Below, one piece after another: positions 27,068 to 37,600 of a DNA stretch of 64,000 nt. The position numbers and the translations under genes were made by a program. Positions within the stretch are counted from its first letter, which is position 1. Each line of letters begins with the position of its first letter. The notes under the pieces are model-generated. The model was not told the DNA's origin. It saw only the letters and a program-made list of their open reading frames with translations, and made no database searches. Source of the stretch: Salmonirosea aquatica (GTDB lineage Bacteria; Bacteroidota; Bacteroidia; Cytophagales; Spirosomataceae); assembly GCF_009296315.1 (NCBI RefSeq), contig NZ_WHLY01000004.1, positions 124,001 through 188,000 of the forward strand. The letters are read 5' to 3'.

Positions 27068-28495
27068 TCAATGAAAGGTTGCTACTTCCCAGCCCATGTA
27101 GTTACCCAGTGCTTCTTTCAGTCTTCCGGCCGTTTTTGAGGCATTCATCACGACGTGATGCTCAAAACCGTTTCGGCAAATGTATTGCATGAGGTCCTGC
27201 AGGTTCGGGATTTGGGCCACGGCCCGGTTACCGAATGTTTTCAGGGTATCGTTGGTAAGTTCGCCTTCCCCTACGTAGGCTTTGATGATTCCCTTGGGGT
27301 CGTCGGTACTGATGCGACCGTAGGTAAGCGGCATGGCCGGCGTACGACCCGACAGCGCTCCGTAAGTATTTTCTTCCCCTACCGTGGTACCCAGGATGGG
27401 GGCGGTACTTATTTCTATATCGGGTAAGAATGATTTTGCCCAGTTGCCGCAGTGGAACAGCACGCACTTATTGTCATCCTCGGCGTAGTTGTTGTTCCAG
27501 TCGACGAGCGCGCTGGGAGAACCGGAGGCCAATTGCAGGGCATACATGCTCAAAGTACCTGTCACATCCACCTCACAACCACTGGGCATCATGTTTTCGC
27601 TCATAATGCTCATGCTGGTACACACGTTACAGCCGTAGTTGGTCTGCACGGAAGTCCAGCACTGGATGGCCGTGGCATCGAGGGCATTGGCATTGACAAA
27701 ATCAGACAGGGCTACATCCAGTTTGGCCATCTGAATCAGGGCTTCGTCGGGCGTACGGCCCGTAGGAGCATAATCCTTGATTCGTTGCAGGCGCTCTGCT
27801 ACGGAACTATCGTGCTGGGTAAGCTTATTGGCATGACCCAGAATTTCGGATAGATCGACCGTAACAACCGAAATGCCGTTTCGCTGCAGGATTTTCTCGC
27901 TGTACCGTACCGTGTTGAAGCCTCCGGGCCGGGCGCCGATGGCTCCGATCCGTACTTTCCGCAACCCTTTGGTAATCCGGCAAACGCCCATGAAGTCGAG
28001 CAGATCAGCCTTGAAGGAGGGGTCCTGCGGCCGTACGACGTGCTTGGTCGTAAGGGTATATTTAATGCCGAATTGGTACAGGTTATTGCAGGCCGAAATT
28101 TTGCCGCACCAGGAGTCGCGCCGACGGGCTACGTCCAGCTTGTCCAGATCGTCAGGATAGCCCTGAACCAGAACGGGCACGTTCAGGTCGGCCAATTTGA
28201 GCGTTTCGGCTACGCCGCGCTCATCGCCGAAGTTGGGCAACACCACCAGTACCCCGATAATTTCGTCACGGTGGTCCGCAAAAAGCCGGGCGCATTTTTG
28301 GGCGTCCTGAAAGGTCTCCACGCCGCCCAGTTTGGTAGCTTCGGTGTCGAGCATCACCGGATTAATACCCATTTCCTTGAATAGCTCGATGATTTCGACC
28401 CGTGCTTCTGAAACCAACCGATCGGGGAAGAAATCCCGGTTCCCAATGATCACCCCTATACTCCCAGCCTGTGCCATACCTTTATTCTGAACCAT
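27068..28495 (-). CDS. L-fucose/L-arabinose isomerase-family protein
   Basis: A 475-residue sugar isomerase-like protein (COG2407 family) with an N-terminal Rossmann-like half (SIGVIIGNRDFFPDRLVSEA) and a C-terminal FucI/AraA-like barrel half; the SGCEVDVTGTLSMYALQLAS block near 310 holds the Glu and nearby Asp typical of the metal site, and a His cluster lies near the C-terminus (GFEHHVVM). It would convert an aldose into a ketose for the kinase. Fucose is unlikely because no aldolase is present; D-apiose or another pentose fits the transketolase partners better (inference). Confidence 0.7.
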   Translation of the reverse strand: MVQNKGMAQAGSIGVIIGNRDFFPDRLVSEARVEIIELFKEMGINPVMLDTEATKLGGVETFQDAQKCARLFADHRDEIIGVLVVLPNFGDERGVAETLKLADLNVPVLVQGYPDDLDKLDVARRRDSWCGKISACNNLYQFGIKYTLTTKHVVRPQDPSFKADLLDFMGVCRITKGLRKVRIGAIGARPGGFNTVRYSEKILQRNGISVVTVDLSEILGHANKLTQHDSSVAERLQRIKDYAPTGRTPDEALIQMAKLDVALSDFVNANALDATAIQCWTSVQTNYGCNVCTSMSIMSENMMPSGCEVDVTGTLSMYALQLASGSPSALVDWNNNYAEDDNKCVLFHCGNWAKSFLPDIEISTAPILGTTVGEENTYGALSGRTPAMPLTYGRISTDDPKGIIKAYVGEGELTNDTLKTFGNRAVAQIPNLQDLMQYICRNGFEHHVVMNASKTAGRLKEALGNYMGWEVATFH

Positions 28496-28520
28496 TAAAT
28501 CGTGTAGTCTATCTTTTTAT

Positions 28521-29288
28521 TTAATCTGCTATGATTACCTCTATTTCGTTATCGTGGAAAAGCTGCTTGTGTTTTTCCTGAATCCCGCCATCGGTGATGA
28601 TGTAATCAATCAGCGACAGGGCACCCAGGCTGGCAAATGCGCTCTTGCCAATTTTGGTCGAGTCGGCTACCAAGTAGGTAGTTTCCGCTGATTCGATCAT
28701 TGCTTTCTTCACGACCAGATCGCTGATGCTCGGGTACGTTAGCCCGGCCTTCAGCGAGAGTCCGGCTGTGGCCAGAAACAGTTTTTGGGCATTGAGTCCC
28801 TTGAAAAAATCCGCCGCCTTTTGTCCGGTCAGCGACAGGGTCGGGGGCTTGAATTCTCCCCCGGTCATGATCACCTCGATTCCCGTTTCTACGCCTAACA
28901 TGAGCGCGATATTCAGCGCGTTGGTGATGACAGTCAAGACCCGGTTGTTCCCGGCGAGTTGCTTGGCAATTTCAGTGGTGGTAGAGCCGGAATCCAGAAT
29001 AATGGTATCGCCATCATCGATAAATTCCAGACATTTGGCGGCGATCAGTTCCTTTTTGTCGAGGTTCTCCTGATTGGCCAGGGCAAAATTGCGAACCTGA
29101 TCCTCAACGTTTTTCAGAAACGCCCCGCCGTGTTCTTTTACTACCAAACCTTCCTTATCCAGTTTATCCAGGTCCTGCCGAATGGTTACTTCGGTGACTT
29201 TGAACAAACGGGCCAGATCGACTACCTTGGCCGAGCCATCTTCTTTGATCAATTCTAAAATCTTTTCTCTTCGTTGGTTTGCTAGCAT
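28521..29288 (-). CDS. DeoR/GlpR-family transcriptional regulator
   Basis: A 255-residue protein with an N-terminal DeoR winged helix (RREKILELIKEDGSAKVVDL to VTIRQDLDKLDKEGLV, about 6-50) and a DeoRC sugar-phosphate-sensing domain (ILDSGSTTTEIAKQL, VIMTGGEF, VADSTKIGKSAFASL). It most likely represses the locus and is released by a phosphorylated sugar made by the FGGY kinase. It is encoded inside the operon it probably controls, 26 bp upstream of the isomerase gene. Confidence 0.85.
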   Translation of the reverse strand: MLANQRREKILELIKEDGSAKVVDLARLFKVTEVTIRQDLDKLDKEGLVVKEHGGAFLKNVEDQVRNFALANQENLDKKELIAAKCLEFIDDGDTIILDSGSTTTEIAKQLAGNNRVLTVITNALNIALMLGVETGIEVIMTGGEFKPPTLSLTGQKAADFFKGLNAQKLFLATAGLSLKAGLTYPSISDLVVKKAMIESAETTYLVADSTKIGKSAFASLGALSLIDYIITDGGIQEKHKQLFHDNEIEVIIAD

Positions 29289-29519
29289 TTGAATGTATTT
29301 TTAATTCTCTATTCCGAAAAATTACTTAAAAGTAAAAGGAATTAAAAATACAACCTAAGCTCATAAATCAGAAATGGACCGAAATGAATCGCTTCGAATT
29401 TCTATATGGCAAATGTACGAAAATAAAAGAAGATAAAACAAAGATTTTCGAAAATAGATGGGATTTTCAATTTGACCATTTATGAATGAGCGCCCAGATT
29501 TATGCACCCACACATTGTG
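29289..29519. promoter_or_regulatory. A-rich region with ATTTTCGAAAAT palindrome
   Basis: This 230-bp gap between the GH127 and DeoR genes is very A-rich on the plus strand. It contains the palindrome ATTTTCGAAAAT (29444-29455) and AAAAGAAGATAAAA just before it; a similar AAAAGAAa/gATAA motif recurs in the divergent kinase/susC promoter region (near 34317 and 34410). It may hold a second promoter for the DeoR-to-DUF1593 part of the operon and a DeoR operator. Confidence 0.35.
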
Positions 29520-31553
29520 CTAGCGGGCCAAAGGCATCCACACCGACATGTCGGTGTGGCCACGGTTTCCCCAGGCATAGTAAGGCACCAGCTGAACGGG
29601 TACTTTTTTGTCCGGCGTGCTGGTAATCGGCTGATATAGTTTCTTGTCCCAGTTGGTGTTATTGGCCAATACGGCATCACCCTGCAGTACCATTACCGGA
29701 CTATTTTCAATGCTGATCCGGGAGGGTTTCAAATTATTCTCAATAGCGATGGCTACGTCAAAAATGGTTCTGTCCTTTGGTAAATCGATGGATTCCAGGC
29801 AATAGACGACCGGGCCGCGTTTTACGGCTATCTGGTTACGGGTTTCTTCCACCAGGGGATTTGACTCAATAAGCTGCACAGGCATAGGAAGATCCAATTC
29901 AACCACATCACCCGCCTTGAAGGTCTTCTTCAGCTGAGCGTAAGTACCTGGCGCTAATTCCATAGACTGTACTTTCCCATTGAGAGAAAGCCGGGCACCC
30001 GTACACCAGGAAGGAATTCTCAGGAAAAGCCCAAAGGGATCGGCCGGTACTTCGGTTAGCTGGATTCTTATTTTTCCATCCCAGGGGTAGTCGGTGGTCT
30101 GGAGTATTTTAAGATTGCCTTTTTTGAATTTTGTGTCCAGCGCATTGCCCCCGTACAAATTGACATAGACCCCTTCATCGGACAAGCTATACGCATACTG
30201 GCTTACCTCGGCAATGGTACGCACGGCATTGGGCGGGCAGCAGTTGGATTTTGAAATGTAGCTCTGGCGATCCTTCGACCAACGCTGCTGAAACGGTAGC
30301 GCGTCGGAGTAAGCTAAGGGGTTGGTATACAGAAATTTATTCCCCTGCAAATTGATCCCGGACAACACGCTGTTGTAGAGAGCCAGCTCCACCACATCGG
30401 CGAATTTGGCATCGCCCGTGATCTGAAGCATCCGCCAGTTCCACAGCACATTGCCGATATTCGCGCAGGTTTCATTGTGGGCCGTGAAGTTGGGTAGTTG
30501 GTAATCACGGCCGTAGGCCTGATGTGTTTTCTGTACCTCGTCGGTCTTGTACGAAGTACCATCCGGCGATACGCCATCGTAGAGCGAGCCACAACCACCC
30601 GTTACGTACATTTTGTGCTGCGTGAGGTCGTCCCACATGGTATTAAGCTTAGCCAGTAAAGCTGCGTCGCCCGTTTCGGCGTAGACGTCGGCTACGCCGG
30701 CGTACAGGTAGTTGGCCCGTACGGCATGGCCCATTACCTTGGTTTGGTCCAGAAACGGAATGCGGTCCTGATTGTCGTCGGTACCTTCGGTGGCCCCTTT
30801 GATAGCTACCAGATGCTTGACCAGGTTGAGGTACCTGGCGTCGTTCGTAGAGCGGTACAACTCCGACAACCCCATGTAGTGCGAGGGACAAATGGCGTTT
30901 CTGGATTGCTCAGGCGTAGCGGAGGCGTAAAATCCGATCAGGAAATCGGCGGCTTTTTTCGCCACGTTAAGCAGCGACGTTTTTCCGGTGGCCCGGTAAT
31001 GCACGCAGGCCGCGGTCATGAGGTGCCCAAAATTATACGCTTCAAAACTCAGCCGATTATCAAATAGCCGGGCTTCGCCGTTCTGTTTCTGGAGGATAAT
31101 CTCTTTGGTATAAATGTACCCATCGGCGCGCTGCGCTTTGGCAATCACGCCGATAGCGTGGTCCATCAGTTCATCAAGATGCGGGTCCCTGGTCGCGGCG
31201 TACATGCTGGCCACAGCTTCAAAGGTTTTGTAGAAATCCCCATCATGGAAGGATGGTCCCTTGAATTTTCCGGTTTCGACCCCGGCGGCAATCTCAAAAT
31301 TCCGGAACGAATGGCTGATTTCCGGATCGGTGTATACTTTCCAGAGCGCAGGTACCATATTGTCGCGGCATACCTGAAAACGGTCCGCCCAAAAGCCCTG
31401 CGTCCATTTGACCGCATCCATGTCGGTGCCGTGCAGTTTGGCGTAGCCGCTTTGGGAGGTGTTCACTAGGGCTCGGTCCTGCGCTTTCGCTCCCAAAAAT
31501 GCTGATGACAGCGTTAAGGCAAGTACTATCGTTCGGCTTGTATTGCGGTACAT
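29520..31553 (-). CDS. GH127 beta-L-arabinofuranosidase-like
   Basis: A 677-residue secreted protein (signal to about GAKAQ) of glycoside hydrolase family 127. The alpha/alpha barrel carries the zinc/catalytic set of the family: HNETCA with E361 and C363, and NCCPPN with C438 and C439. In characterised GH127 enzymes the equivalent Glu and three Cys bind Zn2+, and one Cys acts as nucleophile. The activity is removal of beta-L-arabinofuranose, or a related sugar, from pectic or glycoprotein side chains. It lies 19 bp downstream of the PL10 gene. Confidence 0.85.
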   Translation of the reverse strand: MYRNTSRTIVLALTLSSAFLGAKAQDRALVNTSQSGYAKLHGTDMDAVKWTQGFWADRFQVCRDNMVPALWKVYTDPEISHSFRNFEIAAGVETGKFKGPSFHDGDFYKTFEAVASMYAATRDPHLDELMDHAIGVIAKAQRADGYIYTKEIILQKQNGEARLFDNRLSFEAYNFGHLMTAACVHYRATGKTSLLNVAKKAADFLIGFYASATPEQSRNAICPSHYMGLSELYRSTNDARYLNLVKHLVAIKGATEGTDDNQDRIPFLDQTKVMGHAVRANYLYAGVADVYAETGDAALLAKLNTMWDDLTQHKMYVTGGCGSLYDGVSPDGTSYKTDEVQKTHQAYGRDYQLPNFTAHNETCANIGNVLWNWRMLQITGDAKFADVVELALYNSVLSGINLQGNKFLYTNPLAYSDALPFQQRWSKDRQSYISKSNCCPPNAVRTIAEVSQYAYSLSDEGVYVNLYGGNALDTKFKKGNLKILQTTDYPWDGKIRIQLTEVPADPFGLFLRIPSWCTGARLSLNGKVQSMELAPGTYAQLKKTFKAGDVVELDLPMPVQLIESNPLVEETRNQIAVKRGPVVYCLESIDLPKDRTIFDVAIAIENNLKPSRISIENSPVMVLQGDAVLANNTNWDKKLYQPITSTPDKKVPVQLVPYYAWGNRGHTDMSVWMPLAR

Positions 31554-31572
31554 ATTTTTGTGGTATTTAAAG

Positions 31573-32688
31573 TTATTTCACGTTCACCCGATTCTTCCAC
31601 TCCGGGTAGTTTTTCAACAGGGCGGCCGGGGCATTGGTATACCAGCTGTATCCGTTGCGGCGTTCGGAGCCGATGTCAGCCAAGGCGTTCCGCTTGATGC
31701 CGTCGCGGTCGCAGAAGTAGGGCTTGCTGGTCTCGAGATCGTAGAAGCGCCCCCAAAGCGGTGGTGCATTTTTGTCAGCCACGACTACGACATTCTTTTT
31801 TCCATCCTGATCGAGTTCCCTTTCTAACTTGATTCCCTCCACCTTATTTGCTTCAAACCATTTTACAGCCCCATTTATTGAGGCTATGATTTCTTTTGAA
31901 GGATTCTCTAGGCTCATCAATAGCCTGGTGATGCCCACCGATTCGGCACCGCTGAACGATTCGAGTTCGTATGCCCGGGCTTTGGCCGGAGCCAGCGTTT
32001 GTTCATCGTGCTGGGCGCACCATACCGTCGGTTGCCCATCAACCACAATTTGGGTATTCAGGATGCAGGTAATTCCCTTGTCAAAAGCCTTTTGTGCCTT
32101 TAATTTCGCATCATTAGGTAGTTGCAGGGAAGAGAATTCTTTGCGATCAGAAAACACGTCACGCAGGAATTCCATGGTATTGACCATCGCATTGTCGTTG
32201 TAGGTGATGTGGCCCGAATACGCTACGCTTCCACTGCGAACCGGATAGAACTGTGGCCACCCTCCGTTTTCATACTGCGACAGGAAGATGTAATTCAGCC
32301 CTTTTTCAAAAGCTTCCCTGTACCTGGTGTCCTTGGTCCGGGAATACATATTGGCCAGGAACTTCAATTCCGTGATGGTAGCTCCATTGTCGAAAGTCGC
32401 CCCGATTTCGGACTTTCCTTTCATGTACCCCGCCTTCTCTGTCTCCGACATCGGATGATGGTACGGCTTGTTCTTTTCCCAACCCCCGATACTCTTTTGG
32501 CTTACTAACACATTTTCTGCCACCCGTTTCGCTTCATCGGAGCCATACCAGGCAGCAGGCATACCGGTGGCTACCTGATTCCAGCTCTTGCTCAGGTAGT
32601 CAGCGGATTTTTCCTGCTTCGTGTCCTGAGCTGAGACCAAAGAGGTGATCAGGGTAATCAGTAGAAAAATTAAAGACGCGACTTTCAT
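31573..32688 (-). CDS. pectate lyase, PL10 (PelA)-like
   Basis: A 371-residue secreted protein (signal to about LVSAQ) with the (alpha/alpha)3 barrel of PL10 pectate lyases. Recognisable blocks are SIGGWEKNKPYH near 65, GATFDNGATITELKFLANMY near 95, YENGGWPQFYPVRSG near 138, HITYNDNAMVNTMEFLRDVF near 160 and WCAQHDEQTLAPAKARAYE near 223 (the catalytic-Arg region). It cleaves polygalacturonate by beta-elimination. It sits second in the minus-strand operon, between the kinase and GH127 genes. Confidence 0.85.
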   Translation of the reverse strand: MKVASLIFLLITLITSLVSAQDTKQEKSADYLSKSWNQVATGMPAAWYGSDEAKRVAENVLVSQKSIGGWEKNKPYHHPMSETEKAGYMKGKSEIGATFDNGATITELKFLANMYSRTKDTRYREAFEKGLNYIFLSQYENGGWPQFYPVRSGSVAYSGHITYNDNAMVNTMEFLRDVFSDRKEFSSLQLPNDAKLKAQKAFDKGITCILNTQIVVDGQPTVWCAQHDEQTLAPAKARAYELESFSGAESVGITRLLMSLENPSKEIIASINGAVKWFEANKVEGIKLERELDQDGKKNVVVVADKNAPPLWGRFYDLETSKPYFCDRDGIKRNALADIGSERRNGYSWYTNAPAALLKNYPEWKNRVNVK

Positions 32689-32755
32689 ATAATAAGTATC
32701 TTAATATCAAATAGTTATAATAAATTCTCTATGAAAAACCATTTTGTCGAATCGC

Positions 32756-34240
32756 CTACCCAATGGCTTCGAGCCAGCCCTGATGTTGCGTTTTTGCCTT
32801 CGCCCCATTCTTGTTTGGTGCCGTTACCTGAGTCGTACCTCTGTGAAGGGTATTTAGGTAGTCGATGCTTGGGTACACGCCCGACTGCAGTCCGGACAAA
32901 TAGGCTGCTCCCAGGGCCGACACTTCCGCCAGCCCCAGATTGACGACTTGCTTATCCAGCAGATTGGCCAGCAGTTGCATCACAAACTCGTTGGAAGTCA
33001 GGCCTCCGTCCACATTTAATCCTTCCAGGCTAATTCCCGTATCCGCTTCCATCGCCATGATAACATCCGTGATTTGATAGGGAATGGACTCCAGCGCCGC
33101 CCGCACGATGTGATTTTTATTGGTACTGAAGGTCATGCCGGTAATAGATGCCTTGCGGTTCATGTCCCAATGCGGCGCGCCGAGCCCGCTGAACGCCGGA
33201 ATGAAATACACGCCGCCGCTATCCTCCACTGCGTTGGCCATCGCTTCGGTTTCCCGGCTTTCGGCAAACAGGCTCAGGTTGTTTTTCAACCACTCGATGG
33301 TGGCCCCACAAGTGACGATGACTCCTTCCAGAGCATATTCCACGTGGTCGCCCCTGCTCCATCCAATCGTCGTTACCATGCCCCGCTCAGAAAAGCGGGG
33401 TGCGGTACCTATATTCATCAATATGGAGGAGCCTGTTCCCATGGTCGCTTTGGCAATTCCGGGTGAGAAGCAACCTTCTCCGAAAGCCGCGGCGTGTGAA
33501 TCGCCGATCATGGCGGTAATAGCCAGCTGATTTTCAAAAAGTCCGCCAAAATCAGTTATGCCAAATTCTGACGAAGATGCCTGTATTTCAGGTAACTGAA
33601 GCCCGGTTAGGCCATAGTCGGAAAGCAATTCCTGATCCCAGGACAACGTATGCAGATTAAAGAATAAAGTACGCGACGCATTGGTATGGTCGGTAAGGTA
33701 CTGCCTGCCTTTGGTCAACTTATATAAAAGCCAGGTATCGACGGTGCCGAAAAATGCTTCTCCAGCCACGATCGCCTTTTTCACGGTCGGATCATTTTCA
33801 AAAAGCCAGATTGTCTTGGAGCCCGAAAAGTAGGGGTCGATCAGCAAGCCGGTCCGTTCTTTGATTTTCTGATCCAGACCCTTTTCCCGCAGGCGATCGC
33901 AAACTTCTGTAGAACGTTTACATTGCCACACTACGGCATTATACAAAGGCTCACCCGCTTTGTCCCAAAGCACGAAGGTTTCCCGCTGGTTGGATATGCC
34001 ACACGACTTGATGTCTTTCAAATCACCCCCCTGGTCCTTAAAATCTTCCAGGCACTTATTTACGGATTTCAGTACATTCTCATAAATCTCCATCGGCTCC
34101 TGCTCCACAAACCCATTTTCAAGGTAGTGAGTGGTCAGCGGCTCGATACCTTTTGCAACTATTTTTCCTTGTTCGTTAAACACCACCGTTTTGGTACTAC
34201 TCGTACCCTGATCTACCGCAATAACGAATGAGCCTTTCAT
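32756..34240 (-). CDS. FGGY-family carbohydrate kinase (glycerol-kinase-like)
   Basis: A 494-residue kinase with the FGGY fold. It has the phosphate-binding loop DQGTSSTKTVVFN near 10, SNQRETFVLWDK near 83, TDHTNASRTLFFNLHT near 190 and the ATP motif near LNVDGGLTSNEFVMQLLANL (about 398). The base motif reads GDSHAAAFGE rather than the glycerol-kinase GDQQA form, so the substrate is probably not glycerol. As first gene of the minus arm, beside an isomerase and a transketolase, it likely phosphorylates a ketopentose such as apulose or xylulose (inference). Confidence 0.8.
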   Translation of the reverse strand: MKGSFVIAVDQGTSSTKTVVFNEQGKIVAKGIEPLTTHYLENGFVEQEPMEIYENVLKSVNKCLEDFKDQGGDLKDIKSCGISNQRETFVLWDKAGEPLYNAVVWQCKRSTEVCDRLREKGLDQKIKERTGLLIDPYFSGSKTIWLFENDPTVKKAIVAGEAFFGTVDTWLLYKLTKGRQYLTDHTNASRTLFFNLHTLSWDQELLSDYGLTGLQLPEIQASSSEFGITDFGGLFENQLAITAMIGDSHAAAFGEGCFSPGIAKATMGTGSSILMNIGTAPRFSERGMVTTIGWSRGDHVEYALEGVIVTCGATIEWLKNNLSLFAESRETEAMANAVEDSGGVYFIPAFSGLGAPHWDMNRKASITGMTFSTNKNHIVRAALESIPYQITDVIMAMEADTGISLEGLNVDGGLTSNEFVMQLLANLLDKQVVNLGLAEVSALGAAYLSGLQSGVYPSIDYLNTLHRGTTQVTAPNKNGAKAKTQHQGWLEAIG

Positions 34241-34316
34241 TTTTTGAACTTTTTATAGCGTCTTGGTTAGTGAGAAAAGTACTATAAAAACAAAGGAAAG
34301 AAAAATAATCGTAAAA

Positions 34317-34424
34317 AAAGAAAGATAATATAAAATTAACACTTTATATTTGGCATTATTTCTTTATTGATTGGTATTTCTGTGCGTCTAATCGGAAATT
34401 AGAAAGAAAAAGAAAATAAATACT
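34317..34424. promoter_or_regulatory. divergent promoter region of the pectin locus
   Basis: TATATTTG at 34345-34352 matches the Bacteroidota -7 element TAnnTTTG facing susC; no clear TTTG -33 box accompanies it. Motifs of the form AAAAGAAa/gATAA at 34317-34333 and 34410-34424 resemble the segment beside the DeoR gene and could be operators shared by both arms. The 390-bp gap between the kinase and susC starts fits two divergent promoters. Confidence 0.35.
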
Positions 34425-34633
34425 CTTGCTCGCTGAATAGAGAAAAGAATGGCAGGTCATTCGATAAGCTAAGTGTCCCGAGCCAATTTGTTCTACACCT
34501 AATGACCGCTTACAGCAGAACCTTTTTGAATATAGAATCCAATAAGCAAGTACCGCCTGCGCTCCAGTCCGGCCAAGGTAAAGGAGTACAGGCGGATGTA
34601 AAACCTAAGTTTCACTCTAAAATTAGACAAGCA

Positions 34634-37600
34634 ATGCAAAAAAAACTACTGATCGGTGGTGCATTTGTGTTATGGGGCCTCGGCGCTAACCCTTCCGCGC
34701 GGCTCTATGCTCAACAATACGCCCGACTGGAAAAACCCTCAGTCACCACCGAGGTTCAGCCCAGGAAAGCTATGAATGCCATAGCCCCGCAAGCACAAAA
34801 AGTGAGTGGCAGCGTAAAAGACGAGAAAGGAGAAAACCTGCCGGGAGTTAGTGTCTTGGTGAAGGGAACCCAGCAGGGTACCTCTACAGATGCTTCAGGC
34901 AAGTATCAACTTACCGTCCCCAACGAAAAATCAACCCTGGTGTTTTCCTTTGTCGGGTACGAGAAGCAGGAAATCGTAGTGGGTGATCGTAAAGAAATCA
35001 ACGTTAGCATGAATCCTGATGCCAGTTCACTGGATGAGGTGGTCGTTATCGGGTATGGTGCAGTCCGTAAAAAAGACCTGACCGGCTCTGTGGTACAGTT
35101 GAAAGGAGAAGAGTTGAAAGAGGTACCTACCGCCAACGTGCTTGAAGCGACCCAAGGCAAAATTGCCGGGGCCGACATCACCCGCAGCAGTGGGCAGGCT
35201 GGTGCCAGAGTGAACATCTCGATTCGCGGCAACCGCTCCATCGGTGGAAACAACTCCCCGCTCATTATCGTGGACGGTATTCAGTACAGCAACCTTGAGG
35301 ACATCAACTCCAATGATATCGAAACCATGGATATCCTGAAAGATGCCTCCTCAACCGCCATCTACGGTTCGCGTGGAGCAAACGGGGTTATTCTGATTAC
35401 GACCAAAAAGGGCCGGACGGGCAAGCCGGACATCTCCTTCAATGCCTATACGGGAATTTCAAAGGTGACGATGTACCCTAAGGCGATGGACATCAATGGT
35501 TTTCGTGATTTCAAGCGGGAGGCCTGGCGGGCCGCCGGCATCTGGAACAGTCCGGCGGACGACCCCAAAATCTTTGCCAACGTAGCCGAGTACCAGGCTT
35601 TACAAAACGGCCAGTGGATCGACTATCAGGACGAACTCATTCACGACGGGGTGCAGCAGGACTACCAGTTGGGGCTGCGGGCCGGAAACGACCGCCTGAA
35701 ATCCTATGTCTCGGTTGACTACTTCAATGAGAAGGGAATCCTGAAGCAAGATGAGCTGAAACGCTACACCGGCCGCATCAACGTCGACTACTCCCTCAAT
35801 GACTGGATGAATATCGGGCTCAACACCCAGCTCACCTACTACGACCAGAGTGTTCGTCGCGATCCGCTGAACCAGGCCAATAAAATTACACCTTTGGGTA
35901 CCCTCTACGACGTCAACGGTAATTTTAACTACATCATGATTGATGGTACTTCAGCGAATCCGCTGTCGGACGAGCAACCCAATGCTTACAAGAATTCGGT
36001 GCTGACGACCCGAATTCTGACCAACGGGTACGTGGAACTGACTCCCTTCAAAGGATTTACGGCGCGGAGTACCGTAGGTGTGAACCTTGCCTCTTCCCGT
36101 AACGGAATATACGCATCTCCCAAATCCATTGACCGTACCCTGACCGGCAAATCACTGTCATCGTACGGGGCCAACAATGGTCGGAGCATCAACTGGGAAA
36201 ACGTCCTGACCTATCAGGGGAAATTTGGTCAGCATAGTCTATCGCTGACCGGGATCGTAAGTTACCTGAGCAACTCTTCCGACAACGTCTCCGCTACCGG
36301 GGTGAATCAGCTCCTGCCTTCCCAGCTTTTCTACTCGTTGGGCAGCAACTCCGAAGAGATCAAAATCAACTCAGGTTATTCAAAAAGCAACCTGTTGTCC
36401 TTCGCAGGCCGGTTAAACTACTCCTTCCGCGACCGCTACCTGCTGACCCTGACGGCCAGAGAAGATGGTTCTTCCAAATTGGCAGCGGGTAACCAATGGA
36501 CCTTCTTCCCCTCGGCTGCCTTTGCCTGGCGGATCATTGAGGAGGACTTTATGCCCGAAACGAATGTGCTCACCGACCTGAAAGTGAGAGCCAGTTACGG
36601 GGTGGCTGGTAACGATCCATCCGGTCCTTATGCCACGCAGACTACCCTTACCCGCATTGCTTTTGGCTATGACGACGTCGCAGCTCCGGCTTACACGTTC
36701 TCACGTAATGTGGGTAATGCCGCACTGGGCTGGGAGCTTTCAAAGACTCAGAACTTCGGCCTTGATTTTGGGCTTTTTAAGGGCCGTTTTAACGGTACAG
36801 TCGATTATTACGATACCCGTACCTCCAATTTGTTGCTCGACCGGGGACTGCCTCCAACTACCGGTGTAACAACTGTTAAGCAGAACATAGGCAAAACCCG
36901 GAACCGTGGGGTGGAAGTAACCTTAGGTACCACCAACGTACGGACCAACAACTTTAACTGGACCAGCAGCCTGACTTTCACTAAAAACAAGGAGGAAATT
37001 ACGGAACTGGTAACGGGTGGCGACGACATCGGAAACGGCTGGTTCATCGGGCAACCGATCAGTGTGTTCTATGATTATGAGAAGCTGGGTGTATGGCAAA
37101 CCGGCGAGGTTGATGCAGCTGCCGCCATCCTGCCGAGCCAAAAGCCCGGCGAAATTAAGGTTCGGGATCAAAATGGAGACGGGAAGATCGACGCCGTTAA
37201 TGACCGGGTTATCCTGGGCAACCCTCGTCCCAAGTGGAGCGGAGGATTTGACAACAATTTCAAAATCAGAGGCTTCGATATTAATGTGTTCCTCTACGCC
37301 CGCGTTGGCCAGATGATCGACGCTGACCGCTATGCCAAATTTGACCAGCAGGGAATTGGTAACAGCACGGCCGGACTGGACTACTGGACGCCGGAAAATC
37401 CGACCAATGCCTACCCGCGTCCCAACAAAAACGGAGGCCTGAAGTACCTCTCTACGCTGGGGTATCAGAACGGTACTTTCGCCCGGATCAGGAATATTTC
37501 ACTGGCGTATAACGTACCAGCCAAACTGCTGGGTACTAAGGTGATCCGTGGGCTCCGGATCTACGCCACAGGCAAAAACCTGTTCACCTTCACCAAGCTG

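Noticed and set aside
28521-29288. Assigning the locus to L-fucose catabolism on the basis of the isomerase-like and DeoR genes
   Set aside because: No fuculose-phosphate aldolase or fucosidase is present, while a complete split transketolase is.
32756-34240. Calling the FGGY kinase glycerol kinase (glpK)
   Set aside because: No GlpF or GlpD neighbour; the GDQQA motif is changed to GDSHA and the context is sugar isomerase plus transketolase.
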